Below are positions 33,992 to 41,989 of a stretch of DNA of 53,302 bases, in pieces. This DNA comes from Sphaerisporangium corydalis. Its GTDB lineage: Bacteria; Actinomycetota; Actinomycetes; Streptosporangiales; Streptosporangiaceae. How positions within the stretch are numbered: the stretch's first letter is position 1; each line of letters starts with the position of its first letter. The notes under the pieces are model-generated. The model saw only the letters and a list, made by a program, of their open reading frames with translations. It was not told the origin of the DNA and did no database searches. Location: assembly GCF_025506355.1 (NCBI RefSeq), contig NZ_JANZYP010000071.1, forward strand, positions 1 through 53,302, written 5' to 3'. A program made the translations under genes and the position numbers.

Positions 33992-36900
33992 AAGATCGTC
34001 TCCGAAGGCGCGGACGCGGGTGCCCGTTCCTTGGCTGTGGTGAGCAGTAGGCCTTGATCGGGCGTGTAGGGCACTGCGGTCACAAAGAGGCGTAGTTGCC
34101 GGTTGTAGGTGCCATGACGGTGCGCTTGGCCGTATCGCATGGGGATGAGCAGCCGGTGGGCCAGCAGCGGATCTTCGGCGGCCAGTTCGTGGTACCGGCG
34201 AAGGTCCTGCTCCAGTAGGGCGTCGGCGCTGTCGAGTTCCCTGGCCAGCCGGTCGGCGAATTCGGCACGGTCGTGGAAGGGGGTGGTGAAGGTGAGGAAG
34301 GAGGCACTGAACGCGTCGCGGCTCTGTCTGGCCCTGTCCTCCCAGTCTCGGCCCCATTCGGTGGCGTAGGCCGTCTTCAGCCATGCTGAGACGGTCTCCT
34401 CAGATATGAGCGGGCCCGGGTGTTCCCGGAGTGCGAGGTGTGCCGCCTCCAATGCAGCTTTCTCGTAGGGCCATGATTTTTTGGTCAGGTGGACGCGGAA
34501 TTCGACGGCTCCGTCGGGGTGCCGGCCGCGCCGGTTGACGCGGCCGGCGCGCTGGGCGATCGCTTCGACCGGTGCCAGTTCGCTGACGCCGCGGTCGAAG
34601 TCCAGGCACAGTGACACCTCCAGCGCCTGGGTGGCGACCACCAGTCCACCGCGCCGTTCGTGTTCTCCTTTTTCCCGTTCGGGGTAGCGGCGCCGGATGC
34701 GTCTTTCAATCGCGTCGCGGTCTATGTGGCGGAAGCGTGAGTGCAGCAGGATCGCCGCGTCGGGGTCACCTGGGTAGGCGGCGAGGGCAGCGGATGCCAG
34801 GTGCTGGTACATCTGCTGGGCGCGGGCCACGGTGTTGGCCACCACCAGCACGCCGTGCCCCTCGGCCAGCCACCGGCGGATGCGTGCCAGACTTTCTGGG
34901 TTCTCGATCGGGTCCTCATCCAGCACCAGGTGGTGCCGGTCCGGCGCGATGCCCTGGGGCGCGTCGACGATTCTCACCGGAGCCGGCTTCAGGGAGTCGG
35001 ACACCAGGTCGATCATGGGCTGGGCCAGTGTCGCCGACAACACGCAGACGCGGCTGCCCAATTGGGTCCATAGGCGCATCGCGGCGCAGATCCGCCCGAA
35101 AATCACCGGGTCGTAGGCGTGCAGTTCGTCCAGCACCATGAGTGCGTTGGCCTGCTCGATCAGGCCGCTTGAGTAGCGGGGGCCGGCGATCGCCGCCCGC
35201 AGCAGTTGATGCGGGGTGGCGATACGAACCCGCTGGGCGAACAGCCGCATCGCCGCGCGCTGGGCTTTGGCTTTTCGTGCCTGGGCCGGGCCTGCGTGCT
35301 GATCGTCGCCGGTGCATTCTGCGAGCAGACTCTGAGCTGCGGTGGCGTGCAAGATCGCGATGTCCTCTGGCCCAGCCTTGAGGTCCTGGAGGAAGCGGCT
35401 CCGTGCGGCGTCGATGGACGCGCGGTAGGGCAGCTGCCAGACCAGCCGGGGGCGTCCGGGCATGCTGTCCAGTTGGCGAGAGGCCCATGCCAGGCCTGCT
35501 TCGGTCTTGCCGGTGCCAGTGGGGGCACGCACGATGAGGTGCCCATCATGGCCACCCGCCTCCACCTGATGTGCGTACGGCGCCGCCATGCCGTTCAGAT
35601 AGTTTGACCGAAGCGGCATGTGCGTGTGCAAGGCGACGTGAGCCGAACCGGAGTGATCGGCCAGCGTCACCGCCCCCTGGAGTAGAACGACAAGCAACCC
35701 GTCCGCGGGCCTGACCTCCTTCGTCCACATGGCTTCGATGCGTCCGAAGGTGTCGCGGGCCAGCACCCACAGTTTGCTGGGATCCTGCGGCGCCGGCACG
35801 CCCAGCTCACGGGCGTACCAGGCCAGGGCCGCCGCCCGTCGGGACACCGAGACCTGGATCCGGGGCTGCCCGGGAAAAGCGTTCTTGTTGAACCCGAACT
35901 TCGCCGGCCAGTCCGCCTCAGGTGGATAGCGCTCCGCCAGGCAGCCCGCACCGATGAGCATCCGGTGATGGAACAGCACCCCCGTGGCGATCATCTGTCG
36001 GTCCTGCTCAGGCAGGTGCCGGGTCAGCAAATCGGCGAACGCCAGCGACAGCACTTCGTGACGTTCCCCCCAGCTCTCGCCTTTGGGGCGTAGCTGCTGC
36101 TGGAAGCTCTCGGCGACCTTTCCGGCATCGTGCACCAGCCCTGCGATGCGCACCCAGGACCAGAACTGGGGATGCCCGGCCAGCACACCTGCCGCGCCGA
36201 TCCGGTCGGCCAGGTCATCGGCCGCCCGCCGTACCTGAAGGCTGTGCTCGGTCAGCAACTCGGGACGTCCCAGCGGGGAATGGCCGGCCGACTTGGCCAG
36301 CACCTGCATCAGTTCCGCGGACTCCCCGTCAGGGGAGTCCGCGGCATGCATCCAGACAGCCTGATCACCGTCACGGTAGGCGCCCTGTACCGCCTCCAAA
36401 CCCGCGGGGTCGGCACACCACAGGTAGTCCCGGTACGTGGTACTCATCCTGTCCAAGCTCACCTGACCGGCCAGCCGCATCACACTGGCACGGGGCGAGG
36501 TGTGTCCGCCTAGCGGAGCCAGCGCGTGCCTGACCACCGCCTCCCCCGTGGGGTGCAGCGTGATCGAGGTGATGCCGCACACCTGCACCAGGTCCTGGGA
36601 TCGACCAAGACGCAGCCCCCACACCGGGCGGCGCAACGCCTGCGCGATCCGCTGCCCGTCTGGAGCAGGGATCCACAGCGTCACCCGTACACCAACCAGG
36701 AAAGGGCGGTCCCGGATGGTCATGCCACCCTTGCCTTCCCGCACCCGGCCGCCGGCCGGGGGGTTGGAACCGTCGGCGGCGACCGGGTGATAGGTCTCGG
36801 CGTCCACGCCACGTCCGTCCGCGCAAGCCGCCATGGCGAACGTGACCGGCTCAGCCGGGTTCCCCGTGGCCGCCGCGAGCATGCCGCGCACCGTGGACGG

Positions 36901-37014
36901 TGGCGGCACCGCCAGGCAACGACTCACCCCGGGGAACATCGGATCCCGGAATGAGGCCACCGGGGCGTACAACTCGATGCGGACCGCCTCGATCGGCTCC
37001 CGCTGATCGTGCAT
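33988..37014 (-). CDS. Cas5-Cas3 fusion: Cascade subunit joined to HD nuclease-helicase
   Basis: One uninterrupted 1008-residue frame. Residues 1-215 are a Cas5 RAMP (VRIELYAPVASFRDPMFPG, VPPPSTVRGMLAAATG, and the glycine-rich VWGLRLGRSQDLVQV loop). Cas3 follows. The HD nuclease part has H257, H295-D296 in GLVHDAGK, H319, H349-H350 and DH453-454. The SF2 helicase part has APTGTGKTEA at 497-506, DELH at 629-632, SATL at 660-663 and QRAGRVNRRGR at 821-831. Cas5 normally caps the crRNA 5' handle within Cascade, and Cas3 is normally recruited separately to shred DNA. No separate cas5 or cas3 gene exists in the locus. All catalytic motifs look intact. Confidence 0.92.
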   Translation of the reverse strand: MHDQREPIEAVRIELYAPVASFRDPMFPGVSRCLAVPPPSTVRGMLAAATGNPAEPVTFAMAACADGRGVDAETYHPVAADGSNPPAGGRVREGKGGMTIRDRPFLVGVRVTLWIPAPDGQRIAQALRRPVWGLRLGRSQDLVQVCGITSITLHPTGEAVVRHALAPLGGHTSPRASVMRLAGQVSLDRMSTTYRDYLWCADPAGLEAVQGAYRDGDQAVWMHAADSPDGESAELMQVLAKSAGHSPLGRPELLTEHSLQVRRAADDLADRIGAAGVLAGHPQFWSWVRIAGLVHDAGKVAESFQQQLRPKGESWGERHEVLSLAFADLLTRHLPEQDRQMIATGVLFHHRMLIGAGCLAERYPPEADWPAKFGFNKNAFPGQPRIQVSVSRRAAALAWYARELGVPAPQDPSKLWVLARDTFGRIEAMWTKEVRPADGLLVVLLQGAVTLADHSGSAHVALHTHMPLRSNYLNGMAAPYAHQVEAGGHDGHLIVRAPTGTGKTEAGLAWASRQLDSMPGRPRLVWQLPYRASIDAARSRFLQDLKAGPEDIAILHATAAQSLLAECTGDDQHAGPAQARKAKAQRAAMRLFAQRVRIATPHQLLRAAIAGPRYSSGLIEQANALMVLDELHAYDPVIFGRICAAMRLWTQLGSRVCVLSATLAQPMIDLVSDSLKPAPVRIVDAPQGIAPDRHHLVLDEDPIENPESLARIRRWLAEGHGVLVVANTVARAQQMYQHLASAALAAYPGDPDAAILLHSRFRHIDRDAIERRIRRRYPEREKGEHERRGGLVVATQALEVSLCLDFDRGVSELAPVEAIAQRAGRVNRRGRHPDGAVEFRVHLTKKSWPYEKAALEAAHLALREHPGPLISEETVSAWLKTAYATEWGRDWEDRARQSRDAFSASFLTFTTPFHDRAEFADRLARELDSADALLEQDLRRYHELAAEDPLLAHRLLIPMRYGQAHRHGTYNRQLRLFVTAVPYTPDQGLLLTTAKERAPASAPSETIF

Positions 37015-37020
37015 GCCCGA

Positions 37021-38085
37021 TCACCTGGCCGGGTCGTCGAACCAGGCGTCGTGCCTGCCATCACGGATCTGCCCGGCCAGGGCCAGCAGCATCGAACGGG
37101 GATGCTCGATGACGACCTTGCCCGCGTCCATCAGGTCCGCAGCGTCGGTCTCGAATTCCTTGCGCACCTGCTCGCGAAACCCTGGACGCCACCCCAGCCG
37201 CACCGGCGCCTCCCACTCACCGTCCCAGGCCGCGAGCTCGTCCCGCAGCGCCTGCGCACGTACCTGCAACCCGCTGTACTGTTCCTCGCCTCCGTCGATG
37301 ACGAACCCCAAGGGGTTCACCCCACCCGCCATCGGGAGCATCGCGATCAGGGCCGGCACCCGATCGCCGTAGTGCAGCGCTTTCTTGGCCCCGCCGGTCA
37401 ACTCCGCCAGCGCCTCCAGCAGCACGGCCACACGCTCCCGTCGCACCGGCAGCGGAAGCCGGAGCGCCGACTGGCCACGGAACACGCATGTGGTGGCCCC
37501 CATCTGCGCCGCAGCGGCGACCCCGAGTGCGGCCTGCTCGCTCAGGTAATTGGCCCGGCCCGAGCCGTTTTGGCCCGGCAGGGTGAAGGTGCCCACACGC
37601 GGCAGATCCAGCAAGAACGGCGCAGCCAGATCAGCGGTATAGAACTCGTGGGAGTGCAGCACCGGATTTTCCACGCCCCGGGCCATCACCCCGAAGTCGC
37701 TCGTCGGATAACCGGGCTCCACCGAAAGGAACGTTCCCACCATCAGCGGGCTGTCACGGACCGTCGTCCCGCCCTCCTTGTCCTTGGAGGTCTTCATGTA
37801 CCCGAACAGGTCATCATCGGCATACAGGATCGGGGCGCCCTGCGTGGTCGCCTTCTGCGCCTTGCCTTCTGCCTTGCCCACACGCACCACCGGGGACGGC
37901 TCAGCCCCCGACGCGGCCATAGTGTCCCGCCACCACCGGCGAAACGCCTGCGCCGACACATACGGGTAGGTCTTGCCACGGATCACCGTCTTCTTCACCG
38001 GCGTCTCGGTGGTCTGCTGCCCCTTGCCGTTGTTGGGCGCACCCGCGACCACCGACAACACGATCTTGCCTGCGAGGTAACTCAT
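37021..38085 (-). CDS. cas7: Cas7 backbone protein (Cst2/DevR family)
   Basis: The 354-residue protein belongs to the DevR/Cst2 branch of Cas7: MSYLAGKIVLSVVAGAPNNG, then YPYVSAQAFRRWWRDTM, GTTVRDSPLMVGTFLSV and the late glycine-rich ANYLSEQAALGVAAAAQMG region. Cas7 subunits polymerise along the crRNA spacer to form the Cascade backbone. The ATG overlaps the cas8 stop (TGATG), and the fusion gene starts 6 bases after its stop. This family member is one reason for the type I-B call. Confidence 0.92.
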   Translation of the reverse strand: MSYLAGKIVLSVVAGAPNNGKGQQTTETPVKKTVIRGKTYPYVSAQAFRRWWRDTMAASGAEPSPVVRVGKAEGKAQKATTQGAPILYADDDLFGYMKTSKDKEGGTTVRDSPLMVGTFLSVEPGYPTSDFGVMARGVENPVLHSHEFYTADLAAPFLLDLPRVGTFTLPGQNGSGRANYLSEQAALGVAAAAQMGATTCVFRGQSALRLPLPVRRERVAVLLEALAELTGGAKKALHYGDRVPALIAMLPMAGGVNPLGFVIDGGEEQYSGLQVRAQALRDELAAWDGEWEAPVRLGWRPGFREQVRKEFETDAADLMDAGKVVIEHPRSMLLALAGQIRDGRHDAWFDDPAR

Positions 38086-39557
38086 CAGCCGTACTCCTCT
38101 TCCTCTGCCTCGCCCCGCTCGGGATCGAACTCGACCGACTCGTCATCGTCCTGGTCATCGGTGTCGTCGTCGCTCTTGCCGACCCGGACACCACTCTTGA
38201 TCAGCTCACTGAGCACAACGGTGTAGAGGCCGGCCCGCCCACGCCATTCGCCCTGCTCGAACAGCGACGAAACGAGCTTGGCATCCAACCCGTCGCGAAC
38301 ACTGGCAGGAACGCTGCCGTCCAGAAACAGCCGCGCGGACGCATTCACGAAAAGCCGATGCAGCTGCCACCCAGAACCCAACGCCGACCGGAACTCGTTG
38401 AACCGGCCACGCGTGGAGTCCTGGCCGATCCACCTCACGAAGATGTCCGCGACCGGCGCATACCTAGTGACGTCCATCTCATGCATCACCTCCAGATATA
38501 GACGAGACAACACGCACCATCGCCGTATCACGAGCTGTGGTAGCTCATCGGGGGTACGCAACCGGCGATATAGCTCGCCCAGCAGGCGGTCCGCCGGATA
38601 CCTATCGGGATCGAACAACAGCCGGGCCACCGCGGTGTGTCCATCCAGTTGCACCGCACCGGAACGGTCACGTCGCACCAGCACGGTCCGCAACTGCCGA
38701 AACCCTTCTCGCGCGTCGGAGGCAGCCTGCATCATCCGCAGGAACCTGCCGACACCGACCCGGGTACTGCTCACCCGCAGCCACGGCTCCTGATTGTCAT
38801 TCTTGAACATCCACAACGTGGCGGCGGCCGCCGGCCCAGCCCGGCCGCCGCTCGGCGCCGCGTCACCGCGCCGAGAATGATCCCGCAGTGCCTCCACCAC
38901 CACGGCCTCAGGCCCGGCACCCGCCGGCAGGGAAGCGAAACCCGTCTGCACAATTCGCACCGCCCGGCTGACGTTCTCCCGCACGAATTCCCACTCGATC
39001 AGCGGGTCATCACATGTCAGCACCGTCGCCGACCCCGCCGTCAGCCACGCCCCGTACGGCAGCGCCCACAACGACACCCGGCATGCCCAGCACACCGGCC
39101 ACCCCGCCACCCCTGGCGGCAACGTGTTCAGCGCCCGGACCGTATCGAACATCGGCATCAACGACTTGGCCCACAGAATCGACGACGCCAAGCCACAGAA
39201 CACACACGGCCGCATCTCACCGACGCCTGTATCCCGGGCCAGCAACTTGACCATCTCCGCCCGGATCAACTCGCGATCACGCTGCCGCTTCGCATGCGTC
39301 GGCGGCGAATTCGGATACAGCGCGAAAAGCACCTTCCACCAGTCGTACTCCGCCATCCCCTGAGCAGCCACAGCCGCCCGCGCAACATCGCTGGCGATCC
39401 GCGCGGCCACCGCATCCAACACCTCTGCGGTCACCTCAACAGGCTCCTCGACACCCGGCCCACCGCTCCGAGCGACAGTCGCTGCAGAAAGCGCAGCTAC
39501 GGCCCAAGCACCGCAACGCTGCAGCGGATGCCCGGTGAACACCAACGCCCCGCTCAC
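38085..39557 (-). CDS. cas8b1: Cas8b1/Cst1 large subunit with CXXC-CXXC zinc finger
   Basis: The GTG at 39557 overlaps the cas6 stop by GTGA, giving 490 residues. The diagnostic feature is the pair of CXXC motifs about 35 residues apart (CVFC near residue 118 and CWAC near 156). These define the Cst1/Cas8b1 CXXC-CXXC family of Tneap-type I-B systems. The N-terminus (VFTGHPLQRCGAWAVAALSA) and the aromatic-rich WWKVLFALYPN segment fit. The C-terminus is a long acidic tail (SDDDTDDQDDDE). The large subunit recognises the PAM and helps load Cas3. Conservation is low in this family, so the call rests on position and the cysteine pairs. Confidence 0.88.
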   Translation of the reverse strand: MSGALVFTGHPLQRCGAWAVAALSAATVARSGGPGVEEPVEVTAEVLDAVAARIASDVARAAVAAQGMAEYDWWKVLFALYPNSPPTHAKRQRDRELIRAEMVKLLARDTGVGEMRPCVFCGLASSILWAKSLMPMFDTVRALNTLPPGVAGWPVCWACRVSLWALPYGAWLTAGSATVLTCDDPLIEWEFVRENVSRAVRIVQTGFASLPAGAGPEAVVVEALRDHSRRGDAAPSGGRAGPAAAATLWMFKNDNQEPWLRVSSTRVGVGRFLRMMQAASDAREGFRQLRTVLVRRDRSGAVQLDGHTAVARLLFDPDRYPADRLLGELYRRLRTPDELPQLVIRRWCVLSRLYLEVMHEMDVTRYAPVADIFVRWIGQDSTRGRFNEFRSALGSGWQLHRLFVNASARLFLDGSVPASVRDGLDAKLVSSLFEQGEWRGRAGLYTVVLSELIKSGVRVGKSDDDTDDQDDDESVEFDPERGEAEEEEYG

Positions 39558-40270
39558 CGCAGCCACCCAAACCCCTGCACGCAGTTGAGACCGATCCCAC
39601 CCTCGTAGAAGCTCTGCAGCAACTCCGGCGCGGCCCGGACACGAAGCTTCGCCGTCGCCCCGATCCGCATCTTCCCTTGCACCTCATCCCGCCGCCGCGG
39701 CCCCGCCTCCAGCACCTCGACCTCGACGCCGTTAGGCAGTCCAAGCGCATCGGCCCGATGCCGCAGGTTGTGAGTAAGCCGCTCCAGATAGTCCGCGTCG
39801 TCCGGCAGGAGAAACCGCCCCTCGCGCTTCACCAAGATCGGAGACCGCGCGGAGAACTCGGCCGTACCGGACTCAAAACCCGCCGGCGGCGCCTCCAACC
39901 GCACTCCCCGCACCGTCAGCCGTGTCGACCCCCACCTGATCTCCGAACGCCCCGCAAGCCCCGCCAGCAAACATCCCGCGATCTGCGGCACCGGCGACCC
40001 CAACCACACCGACCCAGCCCCTGACGCCCCCCACACCCCCTGACGCCGCGTCACACCCTGGAAAAACGGCGGCGACACCCCCACCGGCTTGATCGGCGTA
40101 CCCGCCCACCCCTTGTCATGCAACTCACCGGCCAGCACCGCATCCTGACTCCGCAGCAGGTCGTACACGATCCCGCGGGCAGGGCCATACACATCAGGCC
40201 AGGCAATCTGCGCTGTATCCGCAGAAACATCCACTCGAAAACGCACAGCGACATCCCGATCACGCGACAC
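39554..40270 (-). CDS. cas6: Cas6 crRNA-processing endoribonuclease
   Basis: The 238-residue protein starts at GTG 40270 (a GTG at 40249 is also possible). It contains LAGELHDKGWAGTPIKPVGV with the likely catalytic histidine, and ends with the Cas6 glycine-rich loop GGIGLNCVQGFGWLR. It would cut each repeat transcript 3' of the small stem CCC-GGG, leaving the 8-base handle. A TATAAG box on the minus strand (40289-40294) could serve as a -10 element just upstream. It is the first canonical gene of the overlapping cas operon that ends with cas2. Confidence 0.92.
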   Translation of the reverse strand: MSRDRDVAVRFRVDVSADTAQIAWPDVYGPARGIVYDLLRSQDAVLAGELHDKGWAGTPIKPVGVSPPFFQGVTRRQGVWGASGAGSVWLGSPVPQIAGCLLAGLAGRSEIRWGSTRLTVRGVRLEAPPAGFESGTAEFSARSPILVKREGRFLLPDDADYLERLTHNLRHRADALGLPNGVEVEVLEAGPRRRDEVQGKMRIGATAKLRVRAAPELLQSFYEGGIGLNCVQGFGWLR

Positions 40271-40401
40271 AGAGCGAACGACTGACCACTTATAGCAGTC
40301 GTCACCGACAAATACCCCGGCTTCCCGAACCCGCTATCCAGCCACGGCCGCGACCGGACCTCCACCGCATCTCAGCGAAGCGGCTGTCCGTTACTGTGAC
40401 C

Positions 40402-40485
40402 TGGATCGATGATCCCTGGAGGGATCGCAACGGCTTATGCGTGAGAAGAAGCCAGCGTCTCGATCATCCCTGGAGGGAGTGCCTG
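40402..40485 (+). CRISPR. degenerate two-repeat mini-array between cas6 and array 2
   Basis: The first pseudo-repeat, 40402-40431, matches the array 2 repeat at 22 of 30 positions and keeps the stem and an ATCGCAAC handle. The second, 40456-40485, matches at 19 of 30 and keeps GATCATCCCTGGAGGGA but not the 3' end. Between them is a 24-base pseudo-spacer starting GGCTTATGCG, much shorter than the 33-40 base true spacers. A TTACT word 20 bases before the first pseudo-repeat recalls the leader end. This arrangement resembles CreA/CreR-type regulatory crRNA-like genes. Confidence 0.8.
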
Positions 40486-40525
40486 GGGGCCTCACGGCCC
40501 CAGGCCCAACCAGCCAACCGGGCAG

Positions 40526-40639
40526 TTAGCTCAGTGACAGCGAGACAGAGACCCGGAGCCTCCGCGTCACACTCCTCAGTACAACCCCGATGGCTATCCC
40601 GCTCCCCAACCAAACTGCGGGGTCCAAAGCCTCGAACAT
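40526..40639 (-). CDS. 37-residue hydrophobic peptide, toxin candidate
   Basis: An ATG at 40639 lies 9 bases after a consensus AGGAGG (40649-40654). It opens MFEALDPAVWLGSGIAIGVV followed by LRSVTRRLRVSVSLSLS and TAA. A single hydrophobic stretch (residues 8-21) precedes an arginine-rich segment, the usual look of small membrane toxins and other membrane microproteins. A promoter with TTGTCG, 17 bases, TAGACT lies upstream at 40695-40723. An overlapping 60-residue frame from ATG 40646 has only 2 bases to the same ribosome site and is less likely. No relative is recognised. Toxicity is a hypothesis based on size, composition and the flanking CRISPR-like mini-array. Confidence 0.5.
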   Translation of the reverse strand: MFEALDPAVWLGSGIAIGVVLRSVTRRLRVSVSLSLS

Positions 40640-40694
40640 CTGTCATCACCTCCTCATCGCCGCAACACCGAGTGGTCTTGCGGTTACAGCGAGG

Positions 40695-40723
40695 AGTCTA
40701 GGACGGTGAGACGTGATCGACAA
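40695..40723 (-). promoter_or_regulatory. promoter of the small peptide gene
   Basis: On the minus strand TTGTCG (40723-40718) and TAGACT (40700-40695) are separated by exactly 17 bases, matching housekeeping actinobacterial promoters. The predicted transcript starts about 50 bases before the 40639 ATG. It could also read on through the mini-array in antisense and into cas6. Confidence 0.55.
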
Positions 40724-40742
40724 CCACCGGAAGATTTTCTCC

Positions 40743-40809
40743 GATAAGCCCGATTTGATCTTACGCAAAAGCCTGACGCTCCTCTGGTTGCCTTACGGAT
40801 AAGCCCGAT
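40743..40809. repeat. 12-base direct repeat matching the pseudo-spacer seed
   Basis: GATAAGCCCGAT occurs at 40743-40754 and again at 40798-40809. On the minus strand each gives ATCG then GGCTTAT, and GGCTTAT equals the first seven bases of the mini-array pseudo-spacer. The right copy extends the match to 12 of 14 bases. Confidence 0.7.
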
Positions 40810-41191
40810 GCTTCCTCGTGGCCGTCGAGTCAAAAGGATGCCAGCCGTGAGAGCGTCGAGGACGGCGGCGATACCGGAGCCAGCGTTACCACGCCGAACG
40901 GCCTCATCACTCCCGAGGCTCAGCGATCACGCGGTTGACCCTGCCCCGCACAGCCAGGTGCGGGCTCACCTGGCCCGCCCAAGCCGAGCCACCGACTCGG
41001 CCACCCGCTACCACCAGGTCCAGGTGGGCCAGCCCTCAGCCGAGAACGGCAGGCCGGCCGAGCCCGCGGACATCGGCAAGATCACGAAGTCCGCTTGGTT
41101 GACTTCATGTCGGTTAACGGGTTGGGTAAAGCACCGTCAACGAGCTAACACACGCCACAAGGCCCCTGTGACGGCACAGGAAGCTGCACGA
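40810..41191. other. gene-less stretch before the array 2 leader
   Basis: A plus-strand frame is open from 40808 to 41197 but has poor composition and no ribosome site. A few words look like transposase debris, not enough to name a family. I see no terminator. The stretch separates the small peptide promoter from the array 2 leader. Confidence 0.4.
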
Positions 41192-41298
41192 TTTTGATCA
41201 TGCTCTCACCTGCAGCGTTGCACTACCGCCGGACCGCTGCAAAATCTGGCGCGACGTTGCGATCAAATAATGCACTGACCTGCGACTTTACTATCGTG
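41192..41298 (+). promoter_or_regulatory. leader of CRISPR array 2
   Basis: This region carries the same ordered blocks as the array 1 leader: TTTTGATCATGCT, CACCTGCA, GCACTACCGCCGGACCGCTG and ACTGACCTGCGACTTTACTA just before the first repeat. The middle section (41241-41265) is the least alike. Conservation up to the repeat boundary implies that both arrays use the same adaptation machinery and promoter type. Confidence 0.85.
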
Positions 41299-41989
41299 GT
41301 CGCTGATCATCCCTGGAGGGATAGCAACCCGGGGCGGAGGCTTGCCGCATGAGACTCATCAGGGTCGCTGATCATCCCTGGAGGGATAGCAACTTCCTTA
41401 GGGGGTCTGGTCGAGCACGTAGGCGGCCGGTCGCTGATCATCCCTGGAGGGATAGCAACGTGGCCTCGGACAGCCGTGTGATCAGGGACGGGTGGGGTCG
41501 CTGATCATCCCTGGAGGGATAGCAACCTGGGTGTGGTGGTTGACGCGGCACTGGTGAAGGGGGTCGCTGATCATCCCTGGAGGGATAGCAACACGCCGGG
41601 CGCCACGGTCCAGACGTGGGCGGACGGGGTCGCTGATCATCCCTGGAGGGATAGCAACGCGGCCTTCGCCGCCCTGCCGGACGGCGAGGCAGCGGGGTCG
41701 CTGATCATCCCTGGAGGGATAGCAACACCTGGGAACGGGGCTCCCGACCTCCCCCACCGTGGAGGGTCGCTAATCATCCCTGGAGGGATAGCAACACGCC
41801 GGGCGCCACAGCGAGTTGTAGTAGTCGATGGTCGCTGATCATCCCTGGAGGGATAGCAACACGTCCTCGATGTCGAGGCCGTCAAGGAGCACCAGTCGCT
41901 GATCATCCCTGGAGAGATAGCAACCGCGGATGCCCATCCCGGACTGCGTGACCGTCCAGGTTGCTGATCATCCCTGGAGGGATAGCAAT
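41299..41989 (+). CRISPR. CRISPR array 2: 11 repeats, 10 spacers
   Basis: Repeats of 30 bases (begin GTCGCTGATCA, end GGATAGCAAC) start at 41299, 41364, 41430, 41497, 41563, 41629, 41697, 41766, 41831, 41895 and 41960. Spacers are 34-39 bases. Variants occur only toward the right end (41766, 41895, 41960), as expected if the leader is on the left. The repeat differs from array 1 at a few positions, including the handle, ATAGCAAC here against ATAACAAC, and forms a 5-base stem ATCCC/GGGAT. Spacers 5 and 8 share their first 14 bases. Confidence 0.98.

Noticed and set aside
33992..34384. N-terminal extension of Cas4
   Set aside because: Arg/Pro-rich translation of the Cas3 end in another frame; Cas4 homology begins after the TTG at 33991.
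40316..40343. GGCTT at 40319 upstream of cas6 as a target of the mini-array pseudo-spacer (cas autorepression)
   Set aside because: Only five seed bases match and the rest does not, so I do not claim it; the better sites are at 40744 and 40799.
40464..40649. A 61-residue minus-strand frame starting at GTG 40649/ATG 40646
   Set aside because: The start sits on or 2 bases from the Shine-Dalgarno, and the frame ends inside a degenerate CRISPR repeat; the 37-residue frame from 40639 has better spacing and composition.
41482..41906. Open frames through array 2 encoding VAIPPGMISDP-like repeats
   Set aside because: Same artefact: repeat-derived, not genes.
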